Positions 35,055 to 44,111 of a stretch of 64,000 nucleotides of DNA are shown one piece after another; positions within the stretch are counted from its first letter, which is position 1, and the number at the start of each line of letters is the position of its first letter. Made by a program: the position numbers and the translations under genes. The notes beneath the pieces are model-generated. The model was not told the origin of the DNA. It ran no database searches and saw nothing but the letters and a program-made list of their open reading frames with translations. Source of the DNA: Cladocopium goreaui (taxonomy: Eukaryota; Sar; Dinophyceae; Suessiales; Symbiodiniaceae); the NCBI GenBank assembly GCA_947184155.2, contig CAMXCT020001386.1, forward strand, positions 57,977 to 121,976. Reading direction: 5' to 3'.

Positions 35055-35577
35055 TCCGAATGGTAACTTTTCCAACCAGGCAAAATGCCAGAAGGCCAAG
35101 AATTTCATTCTTCACTATGGTCTACTTGGTGCATTCGAACGTTCGACTTCGAAGTGTTTGCTCGAGGCTATGGAGCCACGCCTCCAACTTCCTGCTTCTA
35201 GGCCACCAGTTGAGTCTGCAGATGATGTGAGGCAAAGCTGTTTGTTGGATAGAATACAGAAAAACACCATGTTATACTCGGATGGTGCTTTGGCATGGCC
35301 AAAGGTTTCCAAAGAGATGAGAAAAGGTTTTCGTATTAAGCAGGTGAGCCATCGTCGTCAAGAATTTCTCAGAGGTCGAAACATAGGAACTCAGATAGCT
35401 GATTCCCGTTGGAAAAGTATGCAGTCATGGATTCCAAAGACTGTGAAGACGTTGTACAGAGGACGCCTCAATAAAAAGCTGATGATCTATGTGAGATCAT
35501 GGCAATTTAGATTTGCACACCAGCATCAATACATCCAGGCTTTGGGCAAGCTCTTCAAAACGAAGAATGCCGACTGA

Positions 35578-36480
35578 AAGAGCACAGAAAAAAATGCACT
35601 TCATCCGACTTCAAGAAGATGTTGTGGAATTCCCAAAGTTTTTTTTTGACATTTTGACATTTTGAAGCAAACCTCAAAACATCATAGATCAAAAGCATAA
35701 AATACTGTAAATTGCAGTATAAAATGGTGATTTTTTATTCAATCACCAAGTGCACAATTGTAGAAAACCCATACCCGCCTCAAGGCGGTGATCCCTAGTT
35801 TTTCTCCTTTGTGATAATTGTTTCTTCGTCGTTTCCTTGGTTTTGGGGTCCGCCTACGCAAAACCATTGGGTCCCGTGTTAAAAATGCTGGTTAGTAGCT
35901 TACCCTGCAGCCACAATTTCTCCTGTTCTTTTGAATTTTTGCGTTTTTTTCATCTTGTTTCTCCATTCAGCTGACGGAAAGCTGCTGCTGACGTGTAGTT
36001 CGACATGAACTGCATATCGCTTCGGAAAAATCTCCCATAGTCGCATTTCCCTTGTTTCTTCTGAAACAGACTTTGACAACTCGTTGCAGGCATGCCACGG
36101 TATTCGATTTCCACGTGAACATTAACATGTCACTGTACCGCCTAGTTGTCTTTGGCCTTCTACTTTTGTGTATTTCTCAATTTGACAACGAGTCCTTGGA
36201 ATTCAGGTTTTTATTACGAAAGCCAGCCGGGAAGCTGGCTAGTTGCTATTTGCGAACGAAGTGAGAAGAGGGGTCTGGGGGGGGGGTTAGTTGCCAAACC
36301 GGCCAAACATCGGGAAAATAGGTGGTAAAAATGGCCGGCCGCTAGTATGGTTTGGCAGGGTAATGTACCAGGCGGCAAAACAGTGACGGCGGGCATCGAT
36401 TCCCCCTAGGTCCAGTTTTTTGGGGGTTTCTGGGCTCAGTCAATGGACAGATAGGTGGGCCAGCTAGTTAGAGGAGATTG
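35578..36480. other. No supported gene; short hairpins
   Basis: Contains CCGCCTCAAGGCGG (about 35775) and AGCCAGCCGGGAAGCTGGCT (about 36222), both perfect short palindromes, and a T-run after the first. GCCGGCCGCTAG lies near 36334. No frame over 70 codons has a recognisable domain. Confidence 0.45.
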
Positions 36481-39400
36481 GAGAGAGAAGGACATTGGGT
36501 GAAAAGTATGTGCAAGACGGGTTTCTGGGTGAACAGTCTCTGGGTGAAAAGTATATGGGTGAAAAGTCTGTGCAAGAAGAGTCTCTGGGTGAAGAGTCTC
36601 TGGGTTAAAAGTCTGTGCAAGAAGAGTTTCTGGGTGAAGAGTCTCTGGGTGAAAAGTATATGGGTGAAAAGTATGTGCAAGAAGAGTTTCTGGGTGAAGA
36701 GTCTCTGGGTGAAAAGTAAATGAGCGAAAAGCATGTGCAAGAAGAGTTTCTGGGTGAAGAGTCTCTGGGTAAAAAGTATATGGGTGAAAAGTATGTGCAA
36801 GAAGAGTTTCTGGGTGAAGAGTCTCTGGGTGAAAAATCTGTGCAAAAAGAGTTTCTGGGTGAAGAGTCTCTGGGTGAAAAGTATATGGGTGAAAAGTATG
36901 TGCAAGAAGAGTTTCTGGGTGAAGAGTCTCTGGGTGAAAAGTATATTGGTGAAAAGTATGTGAAAGAAGAGTTTCTGGTGTGAAAAGTATGTGCAAGAAG
37001 AGTTTCTGGGTGAAGAGTCTGGGTGAAAAGTATATGGGTGAAAGTAGTGCAAGAAGAGTTTCTGGGTGAAGAGTCTGGGTGAAAAGTATGTGCAAGAAGA
37101 GTTTCTGGGTGAAGAGTCTCTGGGTGAAAAGTATATGAGTGAAAAGTCTGTGAAGAAGAGAGTTTCTGGGTGAAGAGTCTCTGGGTGAAAAGTATATGGG
37201 TGAAAAGTATGTGCAAGAAGAGTTTCTGGGTGAAGAGTCTCTGGGTGAAAAGTATATGGGTGAAAAGTATGTGCAGAGTTTCTGGGTGAAGATGTTTCTG
37301 GGTGAAGAGTCTCTGGGTGGAAAGTATATGGGTGAAAAGTATGTGCAAGAAGAGTTTCTGGGTGAAGAGTCTCTGGGTAAAAAGTATATGGGTGAAAAGT
37401 ATGTGCAAGAAGACTCTCTGGGTGGAAAGTACATGGGTGAAAAGTATGTGCGAGAGGAGTTTCTGGGTGAAGAGTCTCTGGGTGAAAAGTATATGGGTGA
37501 AAAGTATGTGCAAGAAGAGTTTCTGGGTGAAGAGTCTCTGCGTGAAAAGTATGTGCAAGAAGAGTCTCTGGGTGGAAAGTATATGGGTGAAAACTATGTA
37601 CAAGAAGAGTTTCTGGATGAAGAGTATCTGGATGAAAAGTATATGTGGGTGAAAAGTATGTGCAAGAAGAGTTTCTGGGTGAAGAGTCTCTGGATGAAAA
37701 GTATATGGGTGAAAAGTATGTGCAAGAAGTTTCTGGGTGAAGAGTCTCTGGGTGAAAAGTATGTGCAAGAAGAGTTTCTGGGTGAAGAGTCTCGGGGTGA
37801 AAAGTATTTGGGTGAAAAGTATGTGCAAGAAGAGTTTCTGGGTGAAGAGTCTCTGGGTGAAAAGTATATGGGTGAAAAGTATGTGCAAGAAGAGTTTCTG
37901 GGTGAAGAGTCTCTGGCTAAAAAGTATATGGGTGAAAAGTATGTGCAAGAAGAGTCTCTGGTTGAAAAGTATATGGGTGAAAAGTATGTGCAAGAAGGGT
38001 TTCTGGGTGAAGAGTCTCTGAGTGAAAAGTATATGGGTGAAATGTCTGTGCAAGAAGAGTTTCTGGATGAAGAGTTTCTGGATGAAGAGTCTCTGGGTGA
38101 AGAGTATATGGGTGAAATGTCTGTGCAAGAAAGTTTCTGGGTGAAGAGTCTCTGGGTGAAAAGTATATTGGTGAAAAGTATGTGCAAGAAGAGTTTCTGG
38201 GTAAAGAGTCTCTTGGTGAAAAGTATACGGTTGAAAAGTCTGTGCAAGAAGAGTTTCTGGGTGAAGAGTCTCTGGGTGAAGAGTATATGGGTGAAAAGTA
38301 TGTGCAAGAAGAGTTTCTGGGTGAAGAGTCTCTTAGTAAAAAGTATATGGGTGAAAAGCATGTGCAAGAAGAGTTTCTGGGAGAAGAGTCTCTTGGTGAA
38401 AATTATGTGCAAAAAGAGTTTCTGGGTGAAGAGTCTCTGGGTGAAAAGTATGTGGGTGAGAAGTATGTGCAAGAAGAGTTTCTGGGTGAAGAGTCTCTGG
38501 GTGAAAAGTATATTGGTGAAAAGTATGTGAAAGAAGAGTTTCTGGGTGAAAAGTATGTGCAAGAAAGTTTCTGGGTGAAGAGTCTCTGGGTGAAAAGTAT
38601 ATGGGTGAAAAGTATGTGCCAGAAGAGTTTCTGGGTGAAGAGTCTCTGGGTTAAAAGTATATGGGTGAAAAGTATGTGCAAGAAGAGCTTCTGGGTGAAG
38701 AGTCTCTGGGTGAAAAGTATATTGGTGAAAAGTCTGTGCAAGAAGAGTTTCTGGGTGAAGAGTCTCTGGGTGAAAAGTATATTGGTGAAAAGTATGTGCA
38801 AGAAGAGTTTCTGGGTGAAGAGTCTCTGGGTGAAAAGTATATGGTTGAAAAGTCTGTGCAAGAAGAGTTTCTGGGTGAAGAGTCTCTGGGTGAAAAGTAT
38901 ATGGGTGAAAAGTATGTGCAAGAAGAGTTTCTGGGTGAAGAGTCTCTGGGTGAAAAGTATATTGGTGAAAAGCATGTGCAAGAAGAGTTTCTGGGTGAAA
39001 AGTATGTGCAAGAAGAGTTTCTGGGTGAAGAGTCTCTGGGTGAAAAGTATGTGCAAGAAAGTTTCTGGGTGAAGAGTCTCTGGGTTAAAAGTATATGGGT
39101 GAAAAGTATGTGCAAGAAGAGTTTCTGGGTGAAGAGTCTCTGGGTGAAAAGTATATGGATGAAAAATATGTGCAAGAAGAGTTTCTGGGTGAAGAGTCTC
39201 TGGGTGAAAAGTATATTGGTGAAAAGTATGTGCAAGAAGAGTCTCTGGGTGAAAAGTATATGGGTGAAATGTCTGTGCAAGAAGAGTTTCTGGGTGAAGA
39301 GTCTCTGGGTGAAGAGTATATGGGTGAAATGTTTGTGCAAGAAGAGTTCCTGGGTGAAGAGTCTCTGGGTGAAAAGTATATGGGTGAAAAGTATGTGCAA

Positions 39401-41444
39401 GAAGAGTTTCTGGGTGAAGAGTCTGCGGGTGAAAAGTTTATGGGTGAAAAGTATGTGCAAGAAGAGTTTCTGGGTGAAGAGTCTCTGGGTGAAAAGTATA
39501 TGGTTGAAAAGTATGTGCAAGAAGAGTCTCTCGGTGAAAAGTATATGGGTGAAATGTCTGTGCAAGAAGAGTTTCTGTGGGAAGAGTCTCTGGGTGAGGA
39601 GTATATGTGTGAAATGTCTGTGCAAGAAGAGTTCCTGGGTGAAGAGTCTCTGGGTGAAAAGTATATGGCTGAAAAGTACGTGCAAGAAGAGTTTCTGGGT
39701 GAAGAGTCTCTGGGTGAAAAGTATATGAGTGAAAAGTATGTGCAAGAAGAGTTTCTGGGTGAAGAGTCTCTGGGTGAAACGTATATGGGTGATAAGTATG
39801 TGCAAGAAGAGTTTCTTGGTGAAGAGTCTATGGGTGAAAATATGTGGGTGAAGTATGTGCAAGAAGAGTTTCTGGGTGAAGAGACTCTGGGTGAAAAGTA
39901 TATGGGTGAAAAGTATGTGCCAGAAGAGTTTCTGGGTGAAAAGTCTGTGCAATAAGAGTTTCTGGGCGAAGAGTCTCTGGGTGCAAAGTATATGGGTGAA
40001 AAGTATGTGCAAGAAGAGTTTCTGGGTGAAGAGTCTCTGGGTGAAACGTATATGTGTGAAAAGTATGTGCAAGAAGGGTTTCTGGGTGAAGAGTCTCTGG
40101 GTGAAAAGTATATTGGTGAAAAGTATGTGCAAGAAGAGTTTCTTGGTGAAGAGTCTATGGGTGAAAATATGTGGGTGACAAGTATTTGTAAGAAGAGTTT
40201 CTGGGTGAAGAGTCTCTGGGTGAAAAGTATATTGGTGAAGAGTATGTGCAAGAAGAGTTTCTGGGTGAAGAGTCTCTGGGTGAAAAATATATTGGTGAAA
40301 AGTATGTGCAAGAAGAGTTCCTGGATGAAGAGTCTCTGGATGAAAAGTATCTGGGTGAAAAGTATATGGGTGAAAAGTATGTGCAAGAAGAGTTTCTAGG
40401 TGAAGAGTCTCTGGGTGAAAAGTATATGGTTGAAAAGTATGTGCAAGAAGAGTCTCTGGGTGAAAAGTATATGGGTGAAAAGTCTGTGCAAGAAGAGTTT
40501 CTGGATGAAGAGTCTCTGGATGAAAAGTATCTGGGTGAAAAGTATATTGGTGAAAAGTATGTGAAAGAAGAGTTTCTGGGTGAAAAGTATGTGCAAGAAG
40601 AGTTTCTGGGTGCAGAGCCTCTGGGTGAAAAGTATATGGGTGAACAGTATGTGCAAGAAGAGTTCTGGGTGAAGAGTTTCTGGGTGAAAAGTCTGTGCAC
40701 GAAGAGTTTCTGGGTGAAGAGTCTATGGGTGAAAAGTATATTGGTGAAAAGTATGTGCAGGAAAAGTTTCTGGGTGAAGAGTCTCTGGGTGAAAAGTATG
40801 TGGGTGAAAAGTATTTGCAAGCCGCGTTTCTGGTGAAGGCTGGGTGCCCAGTCTCTGGGTGAAAAAATTCAGTGCAAGAAGAGTTTTCTGGGTGAAGAGT
40901 CTCTGGGTGAAAAGTATATTGGTGAAAAGTATGTGCAAGAAGAGTTTCTGGGTGAAGAGTCTCTGGGTGAAAAGTATATGGTTGAAAAGTCTGTGCAAGA
41001 AGAGTTTCTGGGTGAAGAGTCTCTGGGTGAAAAGTATATTGGTGAAAAGTATGTGCAAGAAGAGTTTCTGGGTGAAGAGTCTCTGGGTGAAAAGTATATG
41101 GTTGAAAAGAAAAGTCTGTGCAAGAAGAGTTTCTGGGTGAAGAGTCTGCGGGTGAAAAGTATATGGGTGAAAAGTATGTGCAAGAAGAGTTTCTGGGTGA
41201 AGAGTCTCTGGGTGAAAAGTATATGGGTGAAAAGTATGTGCAAGAAGAGTTTCTGGGTGAAGAGTCTCTAGACTCTAGATGAAAAGTATATGGGTGAAAA
41301 GCATGTGCAAGAAGATTTTCTAGGTAAAGAGTCTCTGGGTGAAAGGGGTATTGGTGAAGAGTATGTGCAAGAAGAGTTTCTGTGTGAAGAATCTCTGGGT
41401 GAAAAGTCGCTGGGTGAAAAGTATGTGCAAGAAGAGTTTCTGGG
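36480..41444. repeat. 60-bp minisatellite, main block
   Basis: Unit GTGCAAGAAGAGTTTCTGGG + TGAAGAGTCTCTGGGTGAAA + AGTATATGGGTGAAAAGTAT, about 80 copies, with frequent 18- to 24-bp deletions and the variants TATTGGT and TCTGTGC. Since 60 is a multiple of three and no stop lies in most frames, both strands stay open for hundreds of codons (974 on the minus strand from 41575). Indels move the frame without stopping it. I regard all of these frames as artefacts. The array continues at 50501. Confidence 0.95.
41440..41444. other. Target-site duplication (left), CTGGG
   Basis: CTGGG precedes the 3' LTR here and follows the 5' LTR at 50496-50500. Deleting the element and one copy restores GAGTTTCTGGGTAAAGGGTC, a normal register of the 60-bp repeat. 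Confidence 0.9.
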
Positions 41445-41531
41445 CTTGTCGCGCCACACCTTGATTTTTCCTTTTGGGCAATAAAGTGCCTATGGTCGAA
41501 ACAGGGGTAATGGAGTGCAATGATCAACGGA
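41445..41531 (-). repeat. 3' LTR (87 bp)
   Basis: Identical to 50409-50495. On the element strand it starts TCCGTTGATCATTGC and ends GGCGCGACAAG. ATTGCACTCC and TTTATTGCCC lie within. The two bases beyond (CT on plus) match by chance between PPT and target site, so the boundary rests on the PPT and the target duplication. Confidence 0.93.
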
Positions 41532-41540
41532 CTCCCCCCA
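41532..41540 (-). other. Polypurine tract
   Basis: Element-strand TGGGGGGAG lies directly before the 3' LTR, where plus-strand priming is expected. Confidence 0.8.
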
Positions 41541-41628
41541 ATTTGCGAGCGAATTGCATTGTGCCATGTTCTCACGGCATCTCAAAAGAAAAAATACTTT
41601 CACCTTCCAAAAAGCACCAAAGGGGGGC

Positions 41629-43110
41629 TCAAGGCACTTTGTTCTTCTGATAATTGTACATGGAGGCCTTTGTCTTTGTAGACAGGCCTTTGCCCTTGTG
41701 CTCTCTTTGAAAGGCATTCCATGGATTTCTAGGTGTGCCCTGCTTTGGGGTCTGTTCAACGCTCACACCTGCAGATCCCGCGGCAAAAGTCGAACCGCTG
41801 GATGACGGCTCACCAACTGCTAAGCCCGAGGTGGTAGCGGAGCCGCTGGAAGTAGATTCCCCAGCCATCATTGGAGATTGCCCAGCACTCGCCATTTCGC
41901 CAATCACCATGCGTGACAAGGATGTCGACCCACCACGCTGCTGCAAGCCCGACCGTGATGAGATAGAGGTCGACTCGCCATGCTGCTGCAAGCCCGACCG
42001 TGATGAAATAGAGGTCGACTCGCCATGCTGCTGCAAGCCCGACCGTGATGAAATAGAGGTCGACTCGCCATGCTGCTGCAAGCCCGACCGTGATGACAAA
42101 GAGGTCGACTCGCCATGCTGCTGCAAGCCCGACTGTGTTGTTATACTCACAGACGTAGAGCTCTGAGTGGACGAAGCCCCTTCAGATCGCTGAAATTTCA
42201 CCAAAACTTCCTCACCTGAATCCTTTTCCACAATCAGTTGACGGCATCTATCCTCCTCTCTGTGCGAAGGACCATACAATCGCTTCAGGCAGCACTTGGC
42301 ACCACTAAAAGCAAGCTGCCCCGCATAGATTGCACCCAAGGCCATCAAAATCGCACCACAAGTCCAAATGACTTGAGAGTCAGCGTCACCGTCATCTTCA
42401 GGGACGGAATCAGTTCCAGAAAGTAACATGCTTCCAGCCACCAGGGTCATCACAGCAACATTTCGGCTGCCACCTTGCTCATCGCCATCACGTCGATCTG
42501 GTTGTTGTTGTTGCTGTTGCATCCCAAGGTCTGTCACAAAGGCTGCAAAGGCTTGTCCTTGAAGAGGTTTGGTTAAGCCATCGGCCACAAGTTCTATTCC
42601 TCTGAGATGCAAAAGGCGCCACATGCCACCTGGTGCTCGTCCTTCAAGAGCTTCACGGAGGTATGAGGAGCGTATGCGCAGGTGACGCGTCCTCCATGAT
42701 GCATTGCTTGTGCCATGCGCCAATCCAATGGCCGCCACATTGTCACCATACAGCACCCTCTCTATGGCATTGCTCTCAACCGGAACGCCCATCATCGTCG
42801 ATAGCATTGCCTCGGCCGAACGACCTGCATTCAAGGCATCACAGTAGGCCACCAACTCGCTCTCCGCAGTGGAATGGGTGACGAAAGGTTGCACAGCTGT
42901 TTGCCAGCTGATGATGGCACCGGCAAAGAAAATTGCCATCCCCTGAATGCTCCTTCCACGGGAACCAGTGCCATAGGCGATATCTGAAAAAACCTCCAGG
43001 AGCTTGACACTGCGCGCAATCTTCAGCTGATTGCGCTCCCCCCAGATCTCTTTCGGAGCTTCACTGGGATACCAAAGTCCACCAGGTTTTCCCCGTATGT
43101 AGGCCATCAC
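41629..43110 (-). CDS. RNase H domain and C-terminal extension of Pol
   Basis: 493 codons. VMAYIRGKPGGL at the start corresponds to the end of the copia RT connection. RNase H follows: SDIAYGTGSRGRSIQG, ISWQTAVQPFVTHSTAESEL, YGDNVAAIGL, TRHLRIRSSYLREAL and VADGLTKPL, covering the usual acidic residues and His. After RNase H comes an unusual 250-residue tail with two hydrophobic stretches (VAVMTLVAGSMLLSG and VIWTCGAILMALGAIYAGQL), then five near-identical 15-residue repeats (SGLQQHGESTSISSR) encoded by a 45-bp repeat at 41928-42150, then Ser/Thr/Gly-rich sequence. Its frame is -1 relative to the RT frame, joined at 43107-43110. The tail could be membrane-associated; that is inference. Confidence 0.85.
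   Translation of the reverse strand: MMAYIRGKPGGLWYPSEAPKEIWGERNQLKIARSVKLLEVFSDIAYGTGSRGRSIQGMAIFFAGAIISWQTAVQPFVTHSTAESELVAYCDALNAGRSAEAMLSTMMGVPVESNAIERVLYGDNVAAIGLAHGTSNASWRTRHLRIRSSYLREALEGRAPGGMWRLLHLRGIELVADGLTKPLQGQAFAAFVTDLGMQQQQQQPDRRDGDEQGGSRNVAVMTLVAGSMLLSGTDSVPEDDGDADSQVIWTCGAILMALGAIYAGQLAFSGAKCCLKRLYGPSHREEDRCRQLIVEKDSGEEVLVKFQRSEGASSTQSSTSVSITTQSGLQQHGESTSLSSRSGLQQHGESTSISSRSGLQQHGESTSISSRSGLQQHGESTSISSRSGLQQRGGSTSLSRMVIGEMASAGQSPMMAGESTSSGSATTSGLAVGEPSSSGSTFAAGSAGVSVEQTPKQGTPRNPWNAFQREHKGKGLSTKTKASMYNYQKNKVP
41928..42150 (-). repeat. 45-bp coding tandem repeat
   Basis: Five copies of CGACTCGCCATGCTGCTGCA + AGCCCGACCGTGATGAAATA + GAGGT on the plus strand, encoding the 15-residue repeats in the Pol tail. 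The last copy is diverged. Confidence 0.92.
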
Positions 43111-44111
43111 GCCGTTTTGATCTGGCTCTGGTCGACTTGTTGTTCTGATTCTTCATCTCCTTCACACAGCTTGAAGTTTGGGTAGTCGATGGACCTCGTC
43201 ACGTTCCATTGCTGAAGCATCTCTTGCTCATACCGTTTTTGAGTGAGGAGAAAACCATCATGACCTGGAGCTGCTTCTATTTCAAAGCCACAGTACTTGA
43301 CCGGCTTGTTCACCTCAGCCTTCTCCACCTCCGATATAGCCCAAACATCAGCAATGGCTTGGATTGCCATTTCAGCAGCACCATCCTCAGCCGTCACCAG
43401 GAGGTCGTCGACATAGATGGACATCAGACCAGACCAATGAACTTCCTTCGAGTTCACATCCGTCTCCTCCAAACGCCACACATTGTCATCGGGAGTTTTG
43501 ACAAATCTCCCTTCCAGTTCACAGCCATTTCTTGACCTTCTCCAGGACATAGTTGGGACCACCTCATCTCGATAGATGCACCAATCCCTTGGAGAGCTCG
43601 TCAATCCATAGACCGCTTTCTGGATGATCCAGACGTCTTGTGGCCCAGCAAGCCCAAGCTTCTTGAAGACCGTTGGAACCTCCATCGCTGTGATTTTTGT
43701 TTCATCACGCTTGGGTGCGTTGAGGAAGGCCACCCGAATGTCAGTGCCACATACTGTCCAGCTTTTCAATGCCGCCAGACGCACTTGAGCTCGGATTTGG
43801 TTTCCGTCTGCTCCACCAGCGTAGCGCTCATCACCACTGGGATCTTGGTAATTGCCACACACCACCGCTCGTGACCTGAAAGCTCCTGATCCCGCTTTAC
43901 GGGTGTGCACCATTTTCGCTGGCAACAGCTCTATCGGAAGACCTCGTTGATGTGCAAGATCTTGGAGTTGGGTTTTTGAAACCTGCTTGACTGCGCCCTT
44001 GGTATGAACCAGTTGTTGAAACTCGGCCCTTATGGACGCCTCCCAGTCATTCAAGTTTGCCCAGACCTCACTGTTGCTGATGGTCTTCGTCACCAAAAAC
44101 TCTAGCTCCAA
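43107..44111 (-). CDS. Reverse transcriptase (RVT_2 type) of the copia element
   Basis: 334 codons: KMVHTRKAGSGAFRSRAVVC, then GTDIRVAFLNA with catalytic Asp124, KAVYGLTSSPRDW, and MSIYVDDLLV with the YVDD box at residues 233-236, then KYCGFEI. These are RVT_2 motifs A to D. The frame overlaps the upstream integrase frame by 10 bp (44102-44111) and is -1 relative to it. The C terminus passes from QVDQSQIKTA straight to the stop, and the next frame opens with VMAYIRGKPGG. In related elements about 60 residues of connection with a TRPD-type motif lie between these points, so a deletion is likely. No other defect was seen. Confidence 0.88.
   Translation of the reverse strand: MELEFLVTKTISNSEVWANLNDWEASIRAEFQQLVHTKGAVKQVSKTQLQDLAHQRGLPIELLPAKMVHTRKAGSGAFRSRAVVCGNYQDPSGDERYAGGADGNQIRAQVRLAALKSWTVCGTDIRVAFLNAPKRDETKITAMEVPTVFKKLGLAGPQDVWIIQKAVYGLTSSPRDWCIYRDEVVPTMSWRRSRNGCELEGRFVKTPDDNVWRLEETDVNSKEVHWSGLMSIYVDDLLVTAEDGAAEMAIQAIADVWAISEVEKAEVNKPVKYCGFEIEAAPGHDGFLLTQKRYEQEMLQQWNVTRSIDYPNFKLCEGDEESEQQVDQSQIKTA

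Larger units (their letters stand above)
33995..35577 (+). pseudogene. Merlin/IS1595-like (ISXO2-type) DDE transposase, disrupted by a 190-bp duplication
   Basis: Starts at ATG 33995. Domains in order: a CCHC knuckle CSLCGRKGHNVLRC (residues about 12-25); a long Lys/Arg-rich linker; a zinc ribbon CPFC...YRCKWAYC; a helix-turn-helix-like stretch (CVSPLAVAQTIGCSEKPI); then KEVELDGHKVRTAW, LYSDGALAWP, KQVSHRRQEF and TQIADSRWKSMQSW. The last four match the order of first Asp, second Asp, His and third acidic position in ISXO2/IS1595 transposases, from which eukaryotic Merlin elements derive. The third acidic residue appears as Asp rather than Glu. Removing one copy of the duplication and the 64-bp intron leaves 1329 bp, exactly 443 codons with stop, which supports the model. 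As it stands the duplication shifts the frame and gives a stop at 34580. No terminal inverted repeats were found. Confidence 0.7.

Noticed and set aside
38651-41575. 974-codon minus-strand open frame
   Set aside because: It is entirely 60-bp minisatellite with repeated TQKLFLHILF-type peptides; several other frames are equally open.
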